Below the pieces are notes generated by a model. That model was not told the DNA's origin, ran no database searches, and was given only the letters and a program-made list of their open reading frames with translations. Positions 53,733-62,906 of a stretch of DNA of 64,000 nt are shown here, one piece after another (the first letter of the stretch is position 1; each line of letters starts with the position of its first letter). This stretch comes from Pulveribacter suum (lineage in GTDB: Bacteria > Pseudomonadota > Gammaproteobacteria > Burkholderiales > Burkholderiaceae_C): positions 702,501 to 766,500 of the forward strand of contig NZ_CP027792.1 in assembly GCF_003013695.1 (NCBI RefSeq), given 5' to 3'. The position numbers and the translations under genes are program-made.

Positions 53733-55955
53733 TTACAACTGCGCGATGGCCTGCCGCAGCTCGCGCCGGCCCAGGATTTCGCTGAACACCACCGGCGCCC
53801 GGCCCGGCGCGTGCAGGACATAGACCGGCACGCCGCTGCGCCCCAGCTCGCCGAGCGCGGCGGTGATGGCCGGGTCGCGCCGCGTCCAGTCGGCGCGCAG
53901 CAGCGCCACGCCCTTGGCGGCGAAGTCCTGCAGCACGGCCTCGTCGGCCAGCGTGGTCTGCTTGTTGTACTGGCACGTCACGCACCAGGCAGCGGTGTAG
54001 TCCACGAAGACCGGCCGGCCGCTGGCCAGGATCTGCGCCGGCAGCTCGGGAGCCCACGGCTGCCAGGTGCCGGCCGCCTGCACGGCCGCGGGCGCCGCGG
54101 TGGCGGCCACGGGCAGGGGCTGGACTTCAACGAGTTTTTGGCCCCAAACCCATACTGCGCAAGCGCCAGCAGCTATCGAAAGCGGAGCAAGCACGGCCCG
54201 CGTGCGCCCGCGCAGCGTCAGCGTCCACACGGCCAGCGCCAGCAGCACCAGCAGAATCAGCAGCGCCGCCGCCCCGTCGATGCCCGCCTGCTGGCCCAGC
54301 ACCCAGGTCAGCCAGACCACGGTGGCGAACATCGGGAAGGCCAGCAGCCGGCGCAGCGTGTCCATCCACGCGCCCGGGCGCGGCAGGGCGCGCGCCACGG
54401 CAGGCAGCCAGGCCGCCAGCACGTAGGGCAGGGCCAGGCCCACGCCCAAGGCGGCGAAGATGGCCAGCGCCTGGGCCGCCGGCAGCGTGGCCGTCAGCCC
54501 CAGCGAGGCGCCCATGAAGGGCGCCGTGCAGGGCGAGGCCACGGCCACGGCCAGCACGCCGGTCAGGAAAGAGTCGGCCACCGGATGGCGCGCCTGCAGG
54601 CTGGCCAGCGAGGACGGCAGCAGGCTGCCAAACTCGAACACCCCGGCCAGGTTCAGCCCGATCAGCGTGAACAGCGCCGCCAGGCCGGCCACCACGGCCG
54701 GCGACTGCAGCTGAAAGCCCCAGCCCACAGCTTCGCCGGCCGCGCGCAGGGCCAGCATCAGTGCGCCCAGCAGCAAGAACGACAGCACCACGCCGGCCGC
54801 GTAGGCCAGGCCGCCCAGGCGCTGCGCCCGCACATCCTGCCCGTGGCGCGCAAAGCCAGCCACCTTGATGGCCAGCACCGGAAAGACGCAGGGCATCAGG
54901 TTCAGCAGCAGCCCGCCCAGCAGCGCCCCGACCAGGGCGGCCAGCCAGGTGGTCAGCGGCGCGGCCAGGACCGGGGTGCCGACGGCCGCCTGGGCCGCTT
55001 GGGCCACCTGCGCATTGGCCGCCAGCGCCGCGGCCAGGGCCGGCGAAACGGTGGTCAGCGCCGCGGCGGGCGGCCAGCCGCCTTCCACGGGCAAGGCCAG
55101 CTGCACGCCGGCGCCGCCCTCGGTCAGCACCAGGGGCAGCGGTTCGGGGCCTTCGCTGCGCTGGGGCGACAGGGGCACGCTGGCGGTCCACACGCCGCCG
55201 TCCTGCCACTGCTGCGCGGGGCTGGCGGCGGTCTGCACCACGCCAGGGGTTTCGGGGAAGACGCCCAGCTCGCGCCCCTGCCAGGCGGCAGGCAGGCCGG
55301 CCACGCGCAGCAGAAGGGCGCCGTCCTGCACCCGGGCGCTGCTGCCGGCGCCGGGCTGCAGCGCACGCGGATGGGCCTCGGCCGCGGCCTGGAAGGCGGC
55401 GGCGTGCAGGGCGGTGGTGCCCTGGATGGGCACCTGCAGGGCAAAGCGGCCCTCTTCGGGGATGCACTCCTGGCGGCACACCAGCCAGGAGGCGTGCAGC
55501 TGGAAGGTAGCCTCGGTGGCCAGCGGGTCCGCGCGCCAGCCGGGCGGCACGGTGACCGCCACGGGCAGCAGCACCTGGCCGTCGTAGCCGTAGTTGGCCA
55601 GCGTGCCGAGGGGGAACTTGCGCGGCGCGGGCCAGGCGATCTCGCCGGCGTCCAGGCCGGCGGGCAGCTGCCAGTCCAGCTGCGTGGGCAGGCCGGAGTC
55701 GCCGGGGTTCTTCCAGTAGGTGTGCCAGTCGGGCTGGTGGGTGATGAGCAGGCCCAGCTGCAGCGGCTGGCCCGGCGCGATGCCCTGGGGCGCATGGGCC
55801 ACCAGATCGGCCTTGACGTAAGGCGTGGTCACCACGCTGGCGCCGGCACTGCCCGAGGACTTCAAGAGAAATTGGGCTCCAGCGCCCGTGGATAAAGCGC
55901 TGGCAGCTATGAAAAGCAGAGCGCCTAGCAGGCGGCGGGGCAGGCAAAGGGACAT
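53733..55955 (-). CDS. dsbD: Thiol:disulfide interchange protein DsbD
   Basis: DsbD transfers electrons from cytoplasmic thioredoxin to periplasmic partners. The 740-residue product has a signal peptide, a periplasmic alpha domain (about 25-330, with a Cys pair in VCRQECIPEEG), an eight-helix membrane domain with the redox Cys in LMPCVFPVLA and ASPCTAPFMGA, and a periplasmic thioredoxin-like gamma domain with WCVTCQ. The signal peptide segment LLFIAASALSTGA and a membrane stretch PLSIAAGACAVWVWGQ are each encoded across copies of the dispersed repeat (55894-55910 and 54160-54176). No clear ribosome binding site precedes ATG 55955. Confidence 0.95.
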   Translation of the reverse strand: MSLCLPRRLLGALLFIAASALSTGAGAQFLLKSSGSAGASVVTTPYVKADLVAHAPQGIAPGQPLQLGLLITHQPDWHTYWKNPGDSGLPTQLDWQLPAGLDAGEIAWPAPRKFPLGTLANYGYDGQVLLPVAVTVPPGWRADPLATEATFQLHASWLVCRQECIPEEGRFALQVPIQGTTALHAAAFQAAAEAHPRALQPGAGSSARVQDGALLLRVAGLPAAWQGRELGVFPETPGVVQTAASPAQQWQDGGVWTASVPLSPQRSEGPEPLPLVLTEGGAGVQLALPVEGGWPPAAALTTVSPALAAALAANAQVAQAAQAAVGTPVLAAPLTTWLAALVGALLGGLLLNLMPCVFPVLAIKVAGFARHGQDVRAQRLGGLAYAAGVVLSFLLLGALMLALRAAGEAVGWGFQLQSPAVVAGLAALFTLIGLNLAGVFEFGSLLPSSLASLQARHPVADSFLTGVLAVAVASPCTAPFMGASLGLTATLPAAQALAIFAALGVGLALPYVLAAWLPAVARALPRPGAWMDTLRRLLAFPMFATVVWLTWVLGQQAGIDGAAALLILLVLLALAVWTLTLRGRTRAVLAPLSIAAGACAVWVWGQKLVEVQPLPVAATAAPAAVQAAGTWQPWAPELPAQILASGRPVFVDYTAAWCVTCQYNKQTTLADEAVLQDFAAKGVALLRADWTRRDPAITAALGELGRSGVPVYVLHAPGRAPVVFSEILGRRELRQAIAQL
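54160..54176 (+). repeat. Dispersed repeat copy inside dsbD
   Basis: An exact CAAGCGCCAGCAGCTAT inside the dsbD coding region. Read on the coding strand it supplies the peptide SIAAGACA within a hydrophobic segment just before the gamma domain. Confidence 0.85.
55894..55910 (+). repeat. Dispersed repeat variant inside the dsbD signal peptide
   Basis: AAAGCGCTGGCAGCTAT, a close variant of the element, encodes FIAASAL of the DsbD signal peptide on the opposite strand. Confidence 0.8.
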
Positions 55956-56039
55956 GGCAGGGTGGGAGCGGCGGGGAGGGGCTTTGGTTCCTGGGCGGCA
56001 GCAGGCGACCCAGGGGCCCATGGTAGGGGGCCGCACCGT

Positions 56040-56396
56040 TCAAAGGGAGGGCAGCCAGCGCAGCCACCACGGGCTGCGCGCCGCTGCACGGCCCAGGCGG
56101 GCGCCGAACGCCAGCAGCAGCGCCTGCAGCGCTTCGCAGCCGGCCTGGCGCGCGGCCTGCAGCGGGGTGACGCTGCCCAGTTGCGCCGGCAGGTTCGGGT
56201 CGGCGCCATGCTCCAGCAGGGCGCGGGCGACCGCCTCGTGGCAGTGCAGCACGCTGACGAACAGGGCCGACTGCATCACCTCCGGATGCTGGTAGTCGAC
56301 ATCCACGCCGTTGCGCAGGTGGTAGCGCACGCAGTGCAGATCACCGCGCTCGGCGGCGGCGTAAAAGTCTTTCCAATCCCCTCCGGCCCCTGCCAT
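56040..56396 (-). CDS. Small ankyrin-repeat protein
   Basis: The 118-residue product consists of about three ankyrin repeats (DFYAAAERGDLHCVRYHLRN, GVDVDYQHPEVMQSALFVSV, ALLEHGADPNLPAQLGSVTP then LQAARQAG) with a short Arg/Trp-rich tail. It has no signal peptide, so it is probably a cytoplasmic binding protein. GGGAG upstream supports ATG 56396. It is next to dsbD on the same strand, 84 bases upstream, and divergent from the copper-related genes; its partner is unknown. Confidence 0.85.
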   Translation of the reverse strand: MAGAGGDWKDFYAAAERGDLHCVRYHLRNGVDVDYQHPEVMQSALFVSVLHCHEAVARALLEHGADPNLPAQLGSVTPLQAARQAGCEALQALLLAFGARLGRAAARSPWWLRWLPSL

Positions 56397-56516
56397 GGCT
56401 GTCTCCCGATCCGTCTCTTGGTTCCATGACTGTACGAGCAGCGCCGCGTGGCGGCTGCAGGGTTGGCCGCAGCGGCCCGGCGGCTATCATGCCCGGGCCC
56501 AAAGCCCCACCCACCC

Positions 56517-56915
56517 ATGCACGGCACGCCGCTTCTTCACCGCTTGCGCCTGATGGCCCGCGCCCTGGCGGGCCGGGTGGCGCTGGCGTGGTTTGCGCTG
56601 TCGATGGCGGTGGCCGTCGCCTCGCCCCTGGCCCCGCCGCAGGCCGCTGCCGCCGCATCGCTGGACCGGGTCTGCACCAGTGCCGGCATGGTGGAGATGG
56701 CGGTGGCCCAGGACGGCCCTGGCGGTGTGCCGGGCCCTGCCCATCTGGACTGCCCCCTGTGCCTGCCGCTGGCCGCGCCACTGCCGCCGGCGTTGCACGG
56801 CGCCTCCCCGCCGCGCCCCGTGCTGGCACGGGTGCTGCGGCCGGCACCGGCCGCGCCCATCGCCGTGGCCACGGCGGCGCCGCTGTCCGCGCGCGGCCCG
56901 CCCGCGGCCGCCTGA
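56517..56915 (+). CDS. DUF2946-type exported protein, copper-context
   Basis: The 132-residue product has a hydrophobic N-terminal segment (about 20-43, ALAWFALSMAVAVASPLAPP) and a CxxC pair in HLDCPLCLPL near residues 79-84. Length, the single Cys pair after a conserved His and the Pro/Ala-rich tail fit DUF2946, a family of small exported proteins often next to copper-handling genes. ATG 56517 is chosen over ATG 56553 with moderate confidence. It precedes the YcnI-PCuAC gene by 119 bases on the same strand. Confidence 0.65.
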   Translation: MHGTPLLHRLRLMARALAGRVALAWFALSMAVAVASPLAPPQAAAAASLDRVCTSAGMVEMAVAQDGPGGVPGPAHLDCPLCLPLAAPLPPALHGASPPRPVLARVLRPAPAAPIAVATAAPLSARGPPAAA

Positions 56916-57034
56916 CGCCGCCCGCGTGCCCTGGGCACGCCTTGTTCTCACGCCCCGCTGTCGTTGCTTCCTGCCCTTCAGGCGGGCACGCGGCGCAGGG
57001 CGCTGCCGCCTTCCTCTTTTCGTACGAGATCTTT

Positions 57035-57928
57035 ATGAACCGCATCTCCCTGTCCTTGCCGCTGCTGGCCTGCCTGTGCCTGGCCGCCCCGGCCGCCTTT
57101 TCCCACGTCGGCCTGCCCGCGGGCGGCGCCCCGGCCGGCAGCAGCTACGACGCCACCTTCACCGTCGGCCACGCCTGCGAGGGCGCTCAGGCCACCACGG
57201 CACTGGCCGTGCAGCTGCCGGCAGGCTTTCGCATCACCGAAGCCGTGCCGCGCGCCGGCTGGACGTTGACCGCGCCGCCGGCCGGCAGCCAGGGCGGCGA
57301 GGTGCGCTGGACGGCGGCGTCCGCCGCCAGCGCCCTGCGCGGCCATGACAAGGGCGCCTTCACCGTGCGCGGCGTGCTGCCCGCCACGCCCGGCGTGCTG
57401 TACCTCCCCGTGCACCAGGTGTGCGACGTGGGCGAGGTGCGCTGGGACCAGGTGCCCGCAGCCGGCGACGGTGCCAGACTGGCCCAGCCCGCCGCCCGCC
57501 TGGAGGTGCTGGCGCCGGGCAGCGCCGCCGTGGACGTGAAGGACCCCTGGGTGCGCGCCACCGTCGCCGGCCAGGGCGGCACTGGCGCCTTCATGACGCT
57601 GCAGGCCCCGGCCGGCGCGCGGCTGGTGGGCGTCTCCACCCCGGTGGCCGGCGTGGCCGAGGTGCATGAGATGAAGATGGAAGGCGGCACCATGCGCATG
57701 CGCGCCATCACTGCGTTGGAACTGCCGCCCGGCCAGAGCGTGCCCCTGGCGCCCGGCGGCTACCACGTCATGCTGATGGATCTGAAGGAGCCGCTGGCCG
57801 CTGGCCGCAGCATTCCGCTGACCCTCCGCTTCGAGGATGCCGCCGGCGCCCGCAGCGAGCGCACGCTGCAGGCCGAGGTGCGCCAGGCCGGCGCTGCCAA
57901 GGCCGCGCCGGCGCACCACCACCATTGA
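57035..57928 (+). CDS. YcnI (DUF1775) - PCuAC fusion protein, predicted copper chaperone
   Basis: The 297-residue product joins two copper-related modules. After a signal peptide (about 1-23) residues 24-165 form a YcnI/DUF1775 domain, beginning at the invariant mature His (SHVGLPAGGAPAGSSYDATF) and including VQLPAGFRITEAVPRAGW. Residues about 166-285 form a PCuAC domain (VDVKDPWVRATVAGQGGTGA) with the copper ligands in EVHEMKMEGGTMRMR and GGYHVMLMDL. A run of His residues at the C-terminus may add a metal site. YcnI and PCuAC are usually separate genes; together they are thought to deliver Cu(I) to cytochrome oxidase. No strong ribosome binding site; ATG 57035 gives the signal peptide. Confidence 0.88.
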   Translation: MNRISLSLPLLACLCLAAPAAFSHVGLPAGGAPAGSSYDATFTVGHACEGAQATTALAVQLPAGFRITEAVPRAGWTLTAPPAGSQGGEVRWTAASAASALRGHDKGAFTVRGVLPATPGVLYLPVHQVCDVGEVRWDQVPAAGDGARLAQPAARLEVLAPGSAAVDVKDPWVRATVAGQGGTGAFMTLQAPAGARLVGVSTPVAGVAEVHEMKMEGGTMRMRAITALELPPGQSVPLAPGGYHVMLMDLKEPLAAGRSIPLTLRFEDAAGARSERTLQAEVRQAGAAKAAPAHHHH

Positions 57929-57948
57929 GGGCGGCCGCGGCGGCCTGC

Positions 57949-59460
57949 TCACGCCGGCGCCGCGGCGCGCAGGTCGCAATCGACCTCGTTTGCGGTATCG
58001 CACACCGGCGCGGGCGGCAGCGCGCCGATCTCGGCCGGCACGGCGATGCCGCGCTCCTCGCCCGGCGCCAGCAGCTTGGCGCGGCGCCAGCCGCCCCAGC
58101 GGTAGTACGCCAGCGTCATGGCCATGGAGGCCAGGGCGCTGAGCGGGAAGCTCCACCAGATGGCATCCACCCCCAGCCAGCCCTGCAGCCCGTAGGCCAG
58201 CGGGATGCGGATGCCCCACATGGCCACGGCCAGGATGGCCAGGGGCGCCAGCACCGCCCCGGTGGAGCGCACCACCCCGGTCAGCACGAAGCTCACGCCG
58301 AAGAACAGGAACGACCACAGCGCAATGCCGTTCAGGTGCTCGGCTATTGACAACGCCGCGCTGCCGGCCGGCAGGAACAGCGCCAGCACCCGGTGCTCGG
58401 CCAGCAGCAGCAGGCCGATCAGCGCGCCGGTGAGCAAAAAGTTGAAGCCCACCCCCCAGCGCGCCACGCCCTCCACGCGGTCCCAGCGCTGCGCGCCAAC
58501 GTTTTGCGCCGCCATGGACGAGCAGGCCGCGCCGATCGCCATGGCCGGCATCTGCACGTAGGTCCACAGCTGCAGCGCCGCGCCGTAGGCCGACGCGGTG
58601 GCTACGCCCTGCGCGTTCACCATGCCCAGCATCGCCAGCATGGACACGGAGATCAGCACCATCTGCGCGCCCATGGGCAGGCCCTTGCCCAGCAGCAGCC
58701 GCAAGATGCCTGGCTTGGGCACGAACAGACGCCAGTCGGCGCGGGCTATCCACAGCGGGTGGCGGCGCCAGCGCAGCCAGACCAGCAGCGCCCCCAGCGC
58801 CAGCGCGTTGGCGATGCCGGTGGACAGGCCCGAGCCGGCAATGCCCATCTGCGGAAACGGGCCGATGCCGAAGATAAGCAGCGGGTTCAGCACCACGTCC
58901 AGCGCCACGGCCAGCAGCAAAAACAGGAACGGCGTGCGCGCGTCGCCCGCGCCGCGCAGCACCGCCGAGACGAAGGTGAACAGGTACAGGAACGGGATCG
59001 ACAGGAACAGCATGCGCAAATACGCCTCGGCCAGCGGCAGCGCCTCCTGCGGCGTGGCCATGGCCACCAGGATGTGGCGCGACAGCGGCATGCCCACGGC
59101 GGCGATGAGCAGCGCCGCCGCGCCGAAGAACGTGGCGCTGGTGCCCATGACGCAGCGCGCCTGGCGCAGGTCGTGCGCGCCGACGGCCTGCGCCACCAGG
59201 ATGGTCGCCGCCATGCCGATGCCGAACACCGCGCCGATCAGCAGGAACAGGATGTTGTTGGCATTCGCCGTGGCGGTGAGCGCCGCCTCGCCCAGGTGGC
59301 CGCCCACCCAATAGGCGTTGACCGAGCCGTTGAGCGACTGCAGCACGTTGCCGCCCAGGATGGGCAGGGCAAAGCGCAGCAGCGTGGGGGCGATGGGGCC
59401 GCGCGTGAGGTCGCGCGCTCCGGTGGCGCCGTGCGCGGCAGGGGTGGCTGGGCTGGGCAT
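57949..59460 (-). CDS. MATE family efflux transporter
   Basis: The 503-residue product has twelve hydrophobic segments in two halves and family motifs such as FALPILGGNVLQSLNGSVNA, AAQNVGAQRWDRVEGVARWG and GLGLSTGIANALALGALLVW-like segments. MATE proteins export cationic drugs and toxins using sodium or proton gradients. ATG 59460 gives the family start; the longer upstream frame is not homologous. The C-terminal 30 residues are an unusual Ala/Pro-rich tail. It is convergent with the copper fusion gene and divergent from the creatininase-family gene. Confidence 0.92.
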   Translation of the reverse strand: MPSPATPAAHGATGARDLTRGPIAPTLLRFALPILGGNVLQSLNGSVNAYWVGGHLGEAALTATANANNILFLLIGAVFGIGMAATILVAQAVGAHDLRQARCVMGTSATFFGAAALLIAAVGMPLSRHILVAMATPQEALPLAEAYLRMLFLSIPFLYLFTFVSAVLRGAGDARTPFLFLLLAVALDVVLNPLLIFGIGPFPQMGIAGSGLSTGIANALALGALLVWLRWRRHPLWIARADWRLFVPKPGILRLLLGKGLPMGAQMVLISVSMLAMLGMVNAQGVATASAYGAALQLWTYVQMPAMAIGAACSSMAAQNVGAQRWDRVEGVARWGVGFNFLLTGALIGLLLLAEHRVLALFLPAGSAALSIAEHLNGIALWSFLFFGVSFVLTGVVRSTGAVLAPLAILAVAMWGIRIPLAYGLQGWLGVDAIWWSFPLSALASMAMTLAYYRWGGWRRAKLLAPGEERGIAVPAEIGALPPAPVCDTANEVDCDLRAAAPA

Positions 59461-59558
59461 CACGCGATGCTGAATGCCCGGCCCCGGGCCGCCTGTCGGC
59501 CAATGCCGACCGCCCGTGGCGGGCAGGCACGACCATGACACGTTCTAACATCCGGCCC

Positions 59559-60374
59559 ATGGCCTATCCCTCCCGCTTCTGGTCTGACCTGTCCACCCAC
59601 GACTTTTCCGACGCCATGGCCTCTGGATTGGCGGCGAGGACGGTGGCCGTGCTGCCCGTGGCCGCCGTCGAGCAGCACGGCCCGCACCTGCCGCTGCATG
59701 TGGACGCCACGCTGCTGCAGGGCGTGATCGGCGCGGCGCTGCCGCTGCTGCCGCACGAGCTGCCGGTGCTGCTGCTGCCGCCGCAGGACATCGGCCTGTC
59801 CACCGAGCACCTGGCCTATCCCGGCACGCTGACGCTGGCGCCCGCCACGCTGCTGGCGCTATGGACCGAACTGGGCGAGTGCGTGGCCCGGGCGGGCGTG
59901 AAGAAGCTGCTGCTGCTCAATGGCCATGGCGGCAACGTGGCCCCCATGGACATCGCGGCGCGCGAGCTGCGCCAGCGCTGCGGCCTGCTGACCTACAGCA
60001 GCAGCTGGTTCAGCCTGCCGCTGCCCGACGCGGTGCAGGGCCTGTTCAGCGCCGAGGAGCACCGCTTCGGCATCCACGGCGGGGAGATCGAGACGTCGAT
60101 GATGCTGCACCTGGCCCCCCAGGCCGTGCGCATGGAGCGCGCGCTCCAGTGGCGCTCGTCCTCGCAGGGCCGGGCCGAGCGCTTTGGCCTGCTGGGCAAC
60201 GGCCGCAGCGCCAAGATGGGTTGGGCCATGCAGGACTACCACGCCAGCGGCGCCGTAGGCAACGCCGCCGCAGCCACGGCGGACAAGGGCCGGGCGGTGG
60301 TCGAGGCGGCCGGCCAGGCGCTGGCGCAGATGCTGCAGGAGCTGTGCGCGCTGCCGTGGCCGGCGCAGGGCTAG
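59559..60374 (+). CDS. Creatininase-family amidohydrolase
   Basis: The 271-residue product carries the metal-binding motifs of the creatininase family: EQHGPHLPL near residue 41, D-I-G, LNGHGGN (about 131-137) and HGGEIETSMML (about 180-190), which bind a zinc/manganese pair. Members hydrolyse creatinine or other ring amides such as 3-dehydro-scyllo-inosose or mycofactocin precursors; the substrate here is unknown. ATG 59559 matches the family start better than 59535. It is followed by two minus-strand genes. Confidence 0.9.
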   Translation: MAYPSRFWSDLSTHDFSDAMASGLAARTVAVLPVAAVEQHGPHLPLHVDATLLQGVIGAALPLLPHELPVLLLPPQDIGLSTEHLAYPGTLTLAPATLLALWTELGECVARAGVKKLLLLNGHGGNVAPMDIAARELRQRCGLLTYSSSWFSLPLPDAVQGLFSAEEHRFGIHGGEIETSMMLHLAPQAVRMERALQWRSSSQGRAERFGLLGNGRSAKMGWAMQDYHASGAVGNAAAATADKGRAVVEAAGQALAQMLQELCALPWPAQG

Positions 60375-60378
60375 CCGA

Positions 60379-61035
60379 TCAGGCGTGGGCCTCGTCGTCC
60401 AGGCCGCCGTCCTCCAGGTGCCGGGTGTCGGCCCAGCCGACCAGCGACAGGCCGCCGGGCGTCCACAGCAGGCGGTTGACGGCGGCGTTGGCCAGCTGCC
60501 AGGTGCGCGGGGCCTGCAGGTCCAGCCGGGTGGCCAGGCGGTAGAGCACGTCCATCACGCCGCCATGGGCGACCAGCACCACCTGTCCGCCGCCGTGGCG
60601 CGCGGCCAGGCGATGCACCGTCTCGCGCACACGCTCGCGCAGGTCGGTCAGTGATTCGCCGCCGCCGGCAGGTGTGAAGTTCGGGTCGCGCTTGCGCCAC
60701 CGCAGGGCGTGCTCGGGCGATTCCTGCTCGATCTGCGCGAAGGTGCGGCCCTCGAAGTCGCCAAAGCTGCGCTCGCGCAGGCCGGCCTCCGCCGCCAGCG
60801 GCGCGCCGGTAGCCCGGGCAATGGCCTGGGCCGTGGCCCAGGCGCGCTGCAGGTCGCTGCTGTAGATGGCGGCCACGCTCTCGCCGGCCAGGGCGGCGGC
60901 CACGCGCCTTGCCTGGCGCAGGCCGGTGTCGTTCAGTGCAATGTCCCGGTGGCCCTGGATGCGGGTGTCCACGTTCCAGGCCGTTTCGCCATGGCGGATG
61001 GCAATGATGCGGGTGGCTTGTTGCTGTGGGTCCAT
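60379..61035 (-). CDS. Histidine phosphatase family protein (phosphoglycerate-mutase-like)
   Basis: The 218-residue product has the phosphohistidine motif RHGETAWN (about 12-19) and the C-terminal catalytic VLVAHGGVMDVLYRLA, plus the E-R-S-F-G-D-F segment. This matches the broad-specificity histidine phosphatases related to GpmB and CobC; with no cobalamin genes nearby, a specific role such as alpha-ribazole phosphatase is not supported. It is four bases from the creatininase stop on the opposite strand. Confidence 0.88.
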   Translation of the reverse strand: MDPQQQATRIIAIRHGETAWNVDTRIQGHRDIALNDTGLRQARRVAAALAGESVAAIYSSDLQRAWATAQAIARATGAPLAAEAGLRERSFGDFEGRTFAQIEQESPEHALRWRKRDPNFTPAGGGESLTDLRERVRETVHRLAARHGGGQVVLVAHGGVMDVLYRLATRLDLQAPRTWQLANAAVNRLLWTPGGLSLVGWADTRHLEDGGLDDEAHA

Positions 61036-61041
61036 CGGCGC

Positions 61042-61677
61042 TCAGCGCGGCGGCATGATTTCGGTGCGTACGCGGCGCTGGTTGGCGGGCGGGCGCGGAA
61101 AGCCGCTGAGCGCCTGGTCGAACAGCACCCCGTAGATGGCCGGGTCGCTGGTCCAGACGTCTTCGTACACGGCCGAGGTTTCATACACCACCTGCTGGCT
61201 GGCCGCGTCGCGCAGCACCAGCGTGACCTTGCGGTGGTACAGCGTGGGCGGGCCGTCCATCATCCAGCCCATGCCCAGCCCCACGCCCATGCCGCGCCCG
61301 CCCCAGCCCAGGCCCCAGCCGAAGCCGCCGTAGAACGGGTCGCTGGCGTAGTAGGGCCAGTTGCGCGGCACGGCATAGCCGCCCTCGGCGCCGATCTGCG
61401 CCACCAGGCTGGCGCGGGCCTCGTCGCGCTGCAGGCCAACGCGGGCCAGTGCGCGCTCGGCTTCGGCCTCGATGCCGGCAAAGGCGTCGGGCCGGGCCTG
61501 CTGCGAGGGCAGGCGCTCGATGCGGTAGGTGGGCGGGCTGGGCAGCGCCGCGAGGGTGGAGAAGCTGCGCACGTCGCTCTCGACGAGGCGCGGGCCGGCG
61601 CAGGCGGCCAGCAGGGCCGCGGCGCACAGCACCACAGCGGTGGAGAGCAGGCGGCGCATCGAAGGCAGGGAGAACAT
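61042..61677 (-). CDS. DUF4136-family lipoprotein
   Basis: The 211-residue product has a lipoprotein signal ending in AALLAAC-A (C26), then a DUF4136-like domain (IEAEAERALARVGLQRDEAR, ASLVAQIGAEGGYAVPRNWP) with a Gly/Trp-rich middle (FGWGLGWGGRGMGVGLGMGW). AAGGAG eight bases upstream supports ATG 61677. It is an outer-membrane lipoprotein of unknown function, six bases upstream of the histidine phosphatase start and likely co-transcribed with it. Confidence 0.82.
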   Translation of the reverse strand: MFSLPSMRRLLSTAVVLCAAALLAACAGPRLVESDVRSFSTLAALPSPPTYRIERLPSQQARPDAFAGIEAEAERALARVGLQRDEARASLVAQIGAEGGYAVPRNWPYYASDPFYGGFGWGLGWGGRGMGVGLGMGWMMDGPPTLYHRKVTLVLRDAASQQVVYETSAVYEDVWTSDPAIYGVLFDQALSGFPRPPANQRRVRTEIMPPR

Positions 61678-61767
61678 GGCAGGGGCTCCTTGGCAGTCCA
61701 TGCTACAGACTGAGGCGGCGGCATGGCGCCGGACGGGGCGCCGCCAGCGTGTGCGCGCCGCAAGCGG

Positions 61768-62724
61768 TCAACCCAGCTGCACCACCTGCAGGCCGGGCAG
61801 GCCGGGGGCAGCGGGGAATTCTTCATGGTCGAAGGCCATGTCGCCATCCGGGCTGGCCACGCCCGTGGCCTTGGCATTTCGAAAGTCGTGCAGGCGCGGA
61901 TCCATCATGTGCGTGGTCACCACGTGGCCCATGGCGCGCAGCATGCTCTCGATGCGGCCGGGAAACTTCTTGTCCCACTCGCGCAGCATCTCGTTCACCA
62001 CGACGCGCTGCAGGCCGTCCTGGCTGCCGCACAGGTTGCACGGGATGATGGGGAACTGCTGGTACTGGGCCCAGCGCGCCGTGTCCTTCTCGGGCACGTA
62101 GCACAGCGGGCGGATCACCACATGCTTGCCGTCGTCGCTGACCAGCTTCGGCGGCATGCCCTTCATGCGCCCGCCGTAGAACAGGTTGAGCATCAGCGTG
62201 GCGACGATGTCGTCGCGGTGGTGGCCCAGGGCAATCTTTGTCGCGCCCAGCTGATCGGCCACCCGGTACAGGATGGCACGGCGCAGGCGCGAGCACAGGC
62301 TGCAGGTGGTCTTGCCCTCGGGCACCACGCGCTTGACCACGCTGTAGGTGTCCTGGTTCTCGATGTGGAAGTCCACGCCGATGCTCTTGAAGTAGTCGGG
62401 CAGCACGTGCTCGGGAAAGCCGGGCTGCTTCTGGTCCAGGTTGACGGCCACGATGGAGAACTGCACCGGCGCGCGCTTTTGCAGCTTGCGCAGGATGTCC
62501 AGCAGCGTGTAGCTGTCCTTGCCGCCGGACATGCAAACCATCACCCGGTCGCCTTCCTCGATCATGTTGAAGTCCATGACGGCGCGGCCGACTTCGCGGC
62601 ACAGGCGCTTTTCCAGCTTGTGCGCCTCGCGCTCGATCTTGGGCCGGGCGGGTCCGCCGGCGGGGGCGGCTTCAAGGGGGGCGGGGGCTTCGGCGAGCCA
62701 GGGCGATTCGGTTGCGGCGTTCAT
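61768..62724 (-). CDS. ttcA: tRNA 2-thiocytidine(32) synthetase
   Basis: TtcA thiolates cytidine 32 in several tRNAs using an iron-sulfur cluster and ATP. The 318-residue product has the PP-loop SGGKDS (near residue 72), the cluster-binding [12 protein letters not shown] and [11 protein letters not shown]ys pairs and [20 protein letters not shown]. An N-terminal extension of about 30 Pro/Ala residues precedes the family start at [23 protein letters not shown] 62724 begins this extension. The gene is divergent from the sensor gene at the window edge. One likely substrate, tRNA-Arg(CCG), is encoded at 28576. Confidence 0.95.
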   Translation of the reverse strand: MNAATESPWLAEAPAPLEAAPAGGPARPKIEREAHKLEKRLCREVGRAVMDFNMIEEGDRVMVCMSGGKDSYTLLDILRKLQKRAPVQFSIVAVNLDQKQPGFPEHVLPDYFKSIGVDFHIENQDTYSVVKRVVPEGKTTCSLCSRLRRAILYRVADQLGATKIALGHHRDDIVATLMLNLFYGGRMKGMPPKLVSDDGKHVVIRPLCYVPEKDTARWAQYQQFPIIPCNLCGSQDGLQRVVVNEMLREWDKKFPGRIESMLRAMGHVVTTHMMDPRLHDFRNAKATGVASPDGDMAFDHEEFPAAPGLPGLQVVQLG

Positions 62725-62906
62725 GGCGGACGGTGAAGATCGGCAAAAGAGGGCGGCCGGCAAAGGGCCGTCAGAGACCGGGATTTTCCCCGCAATGGCG
62801 GCCCGCCGGTGCATTGCAGGGTTTTCGTGTCGTGTGGTGCATTGCCGCGGCCCGCGGGTGCGTGGTAACGTCGTTGCATCCTGAAACACGCAACCGGACC
62901 CTGCCG

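Noticed and set aside
56978..59560. 860-codon open frame on the minus strand spanning the copper fusion and MATE genes
   Set aside because: It crosses two real genes in different frames and its product has no domain; it is a GC-skewed shadow.
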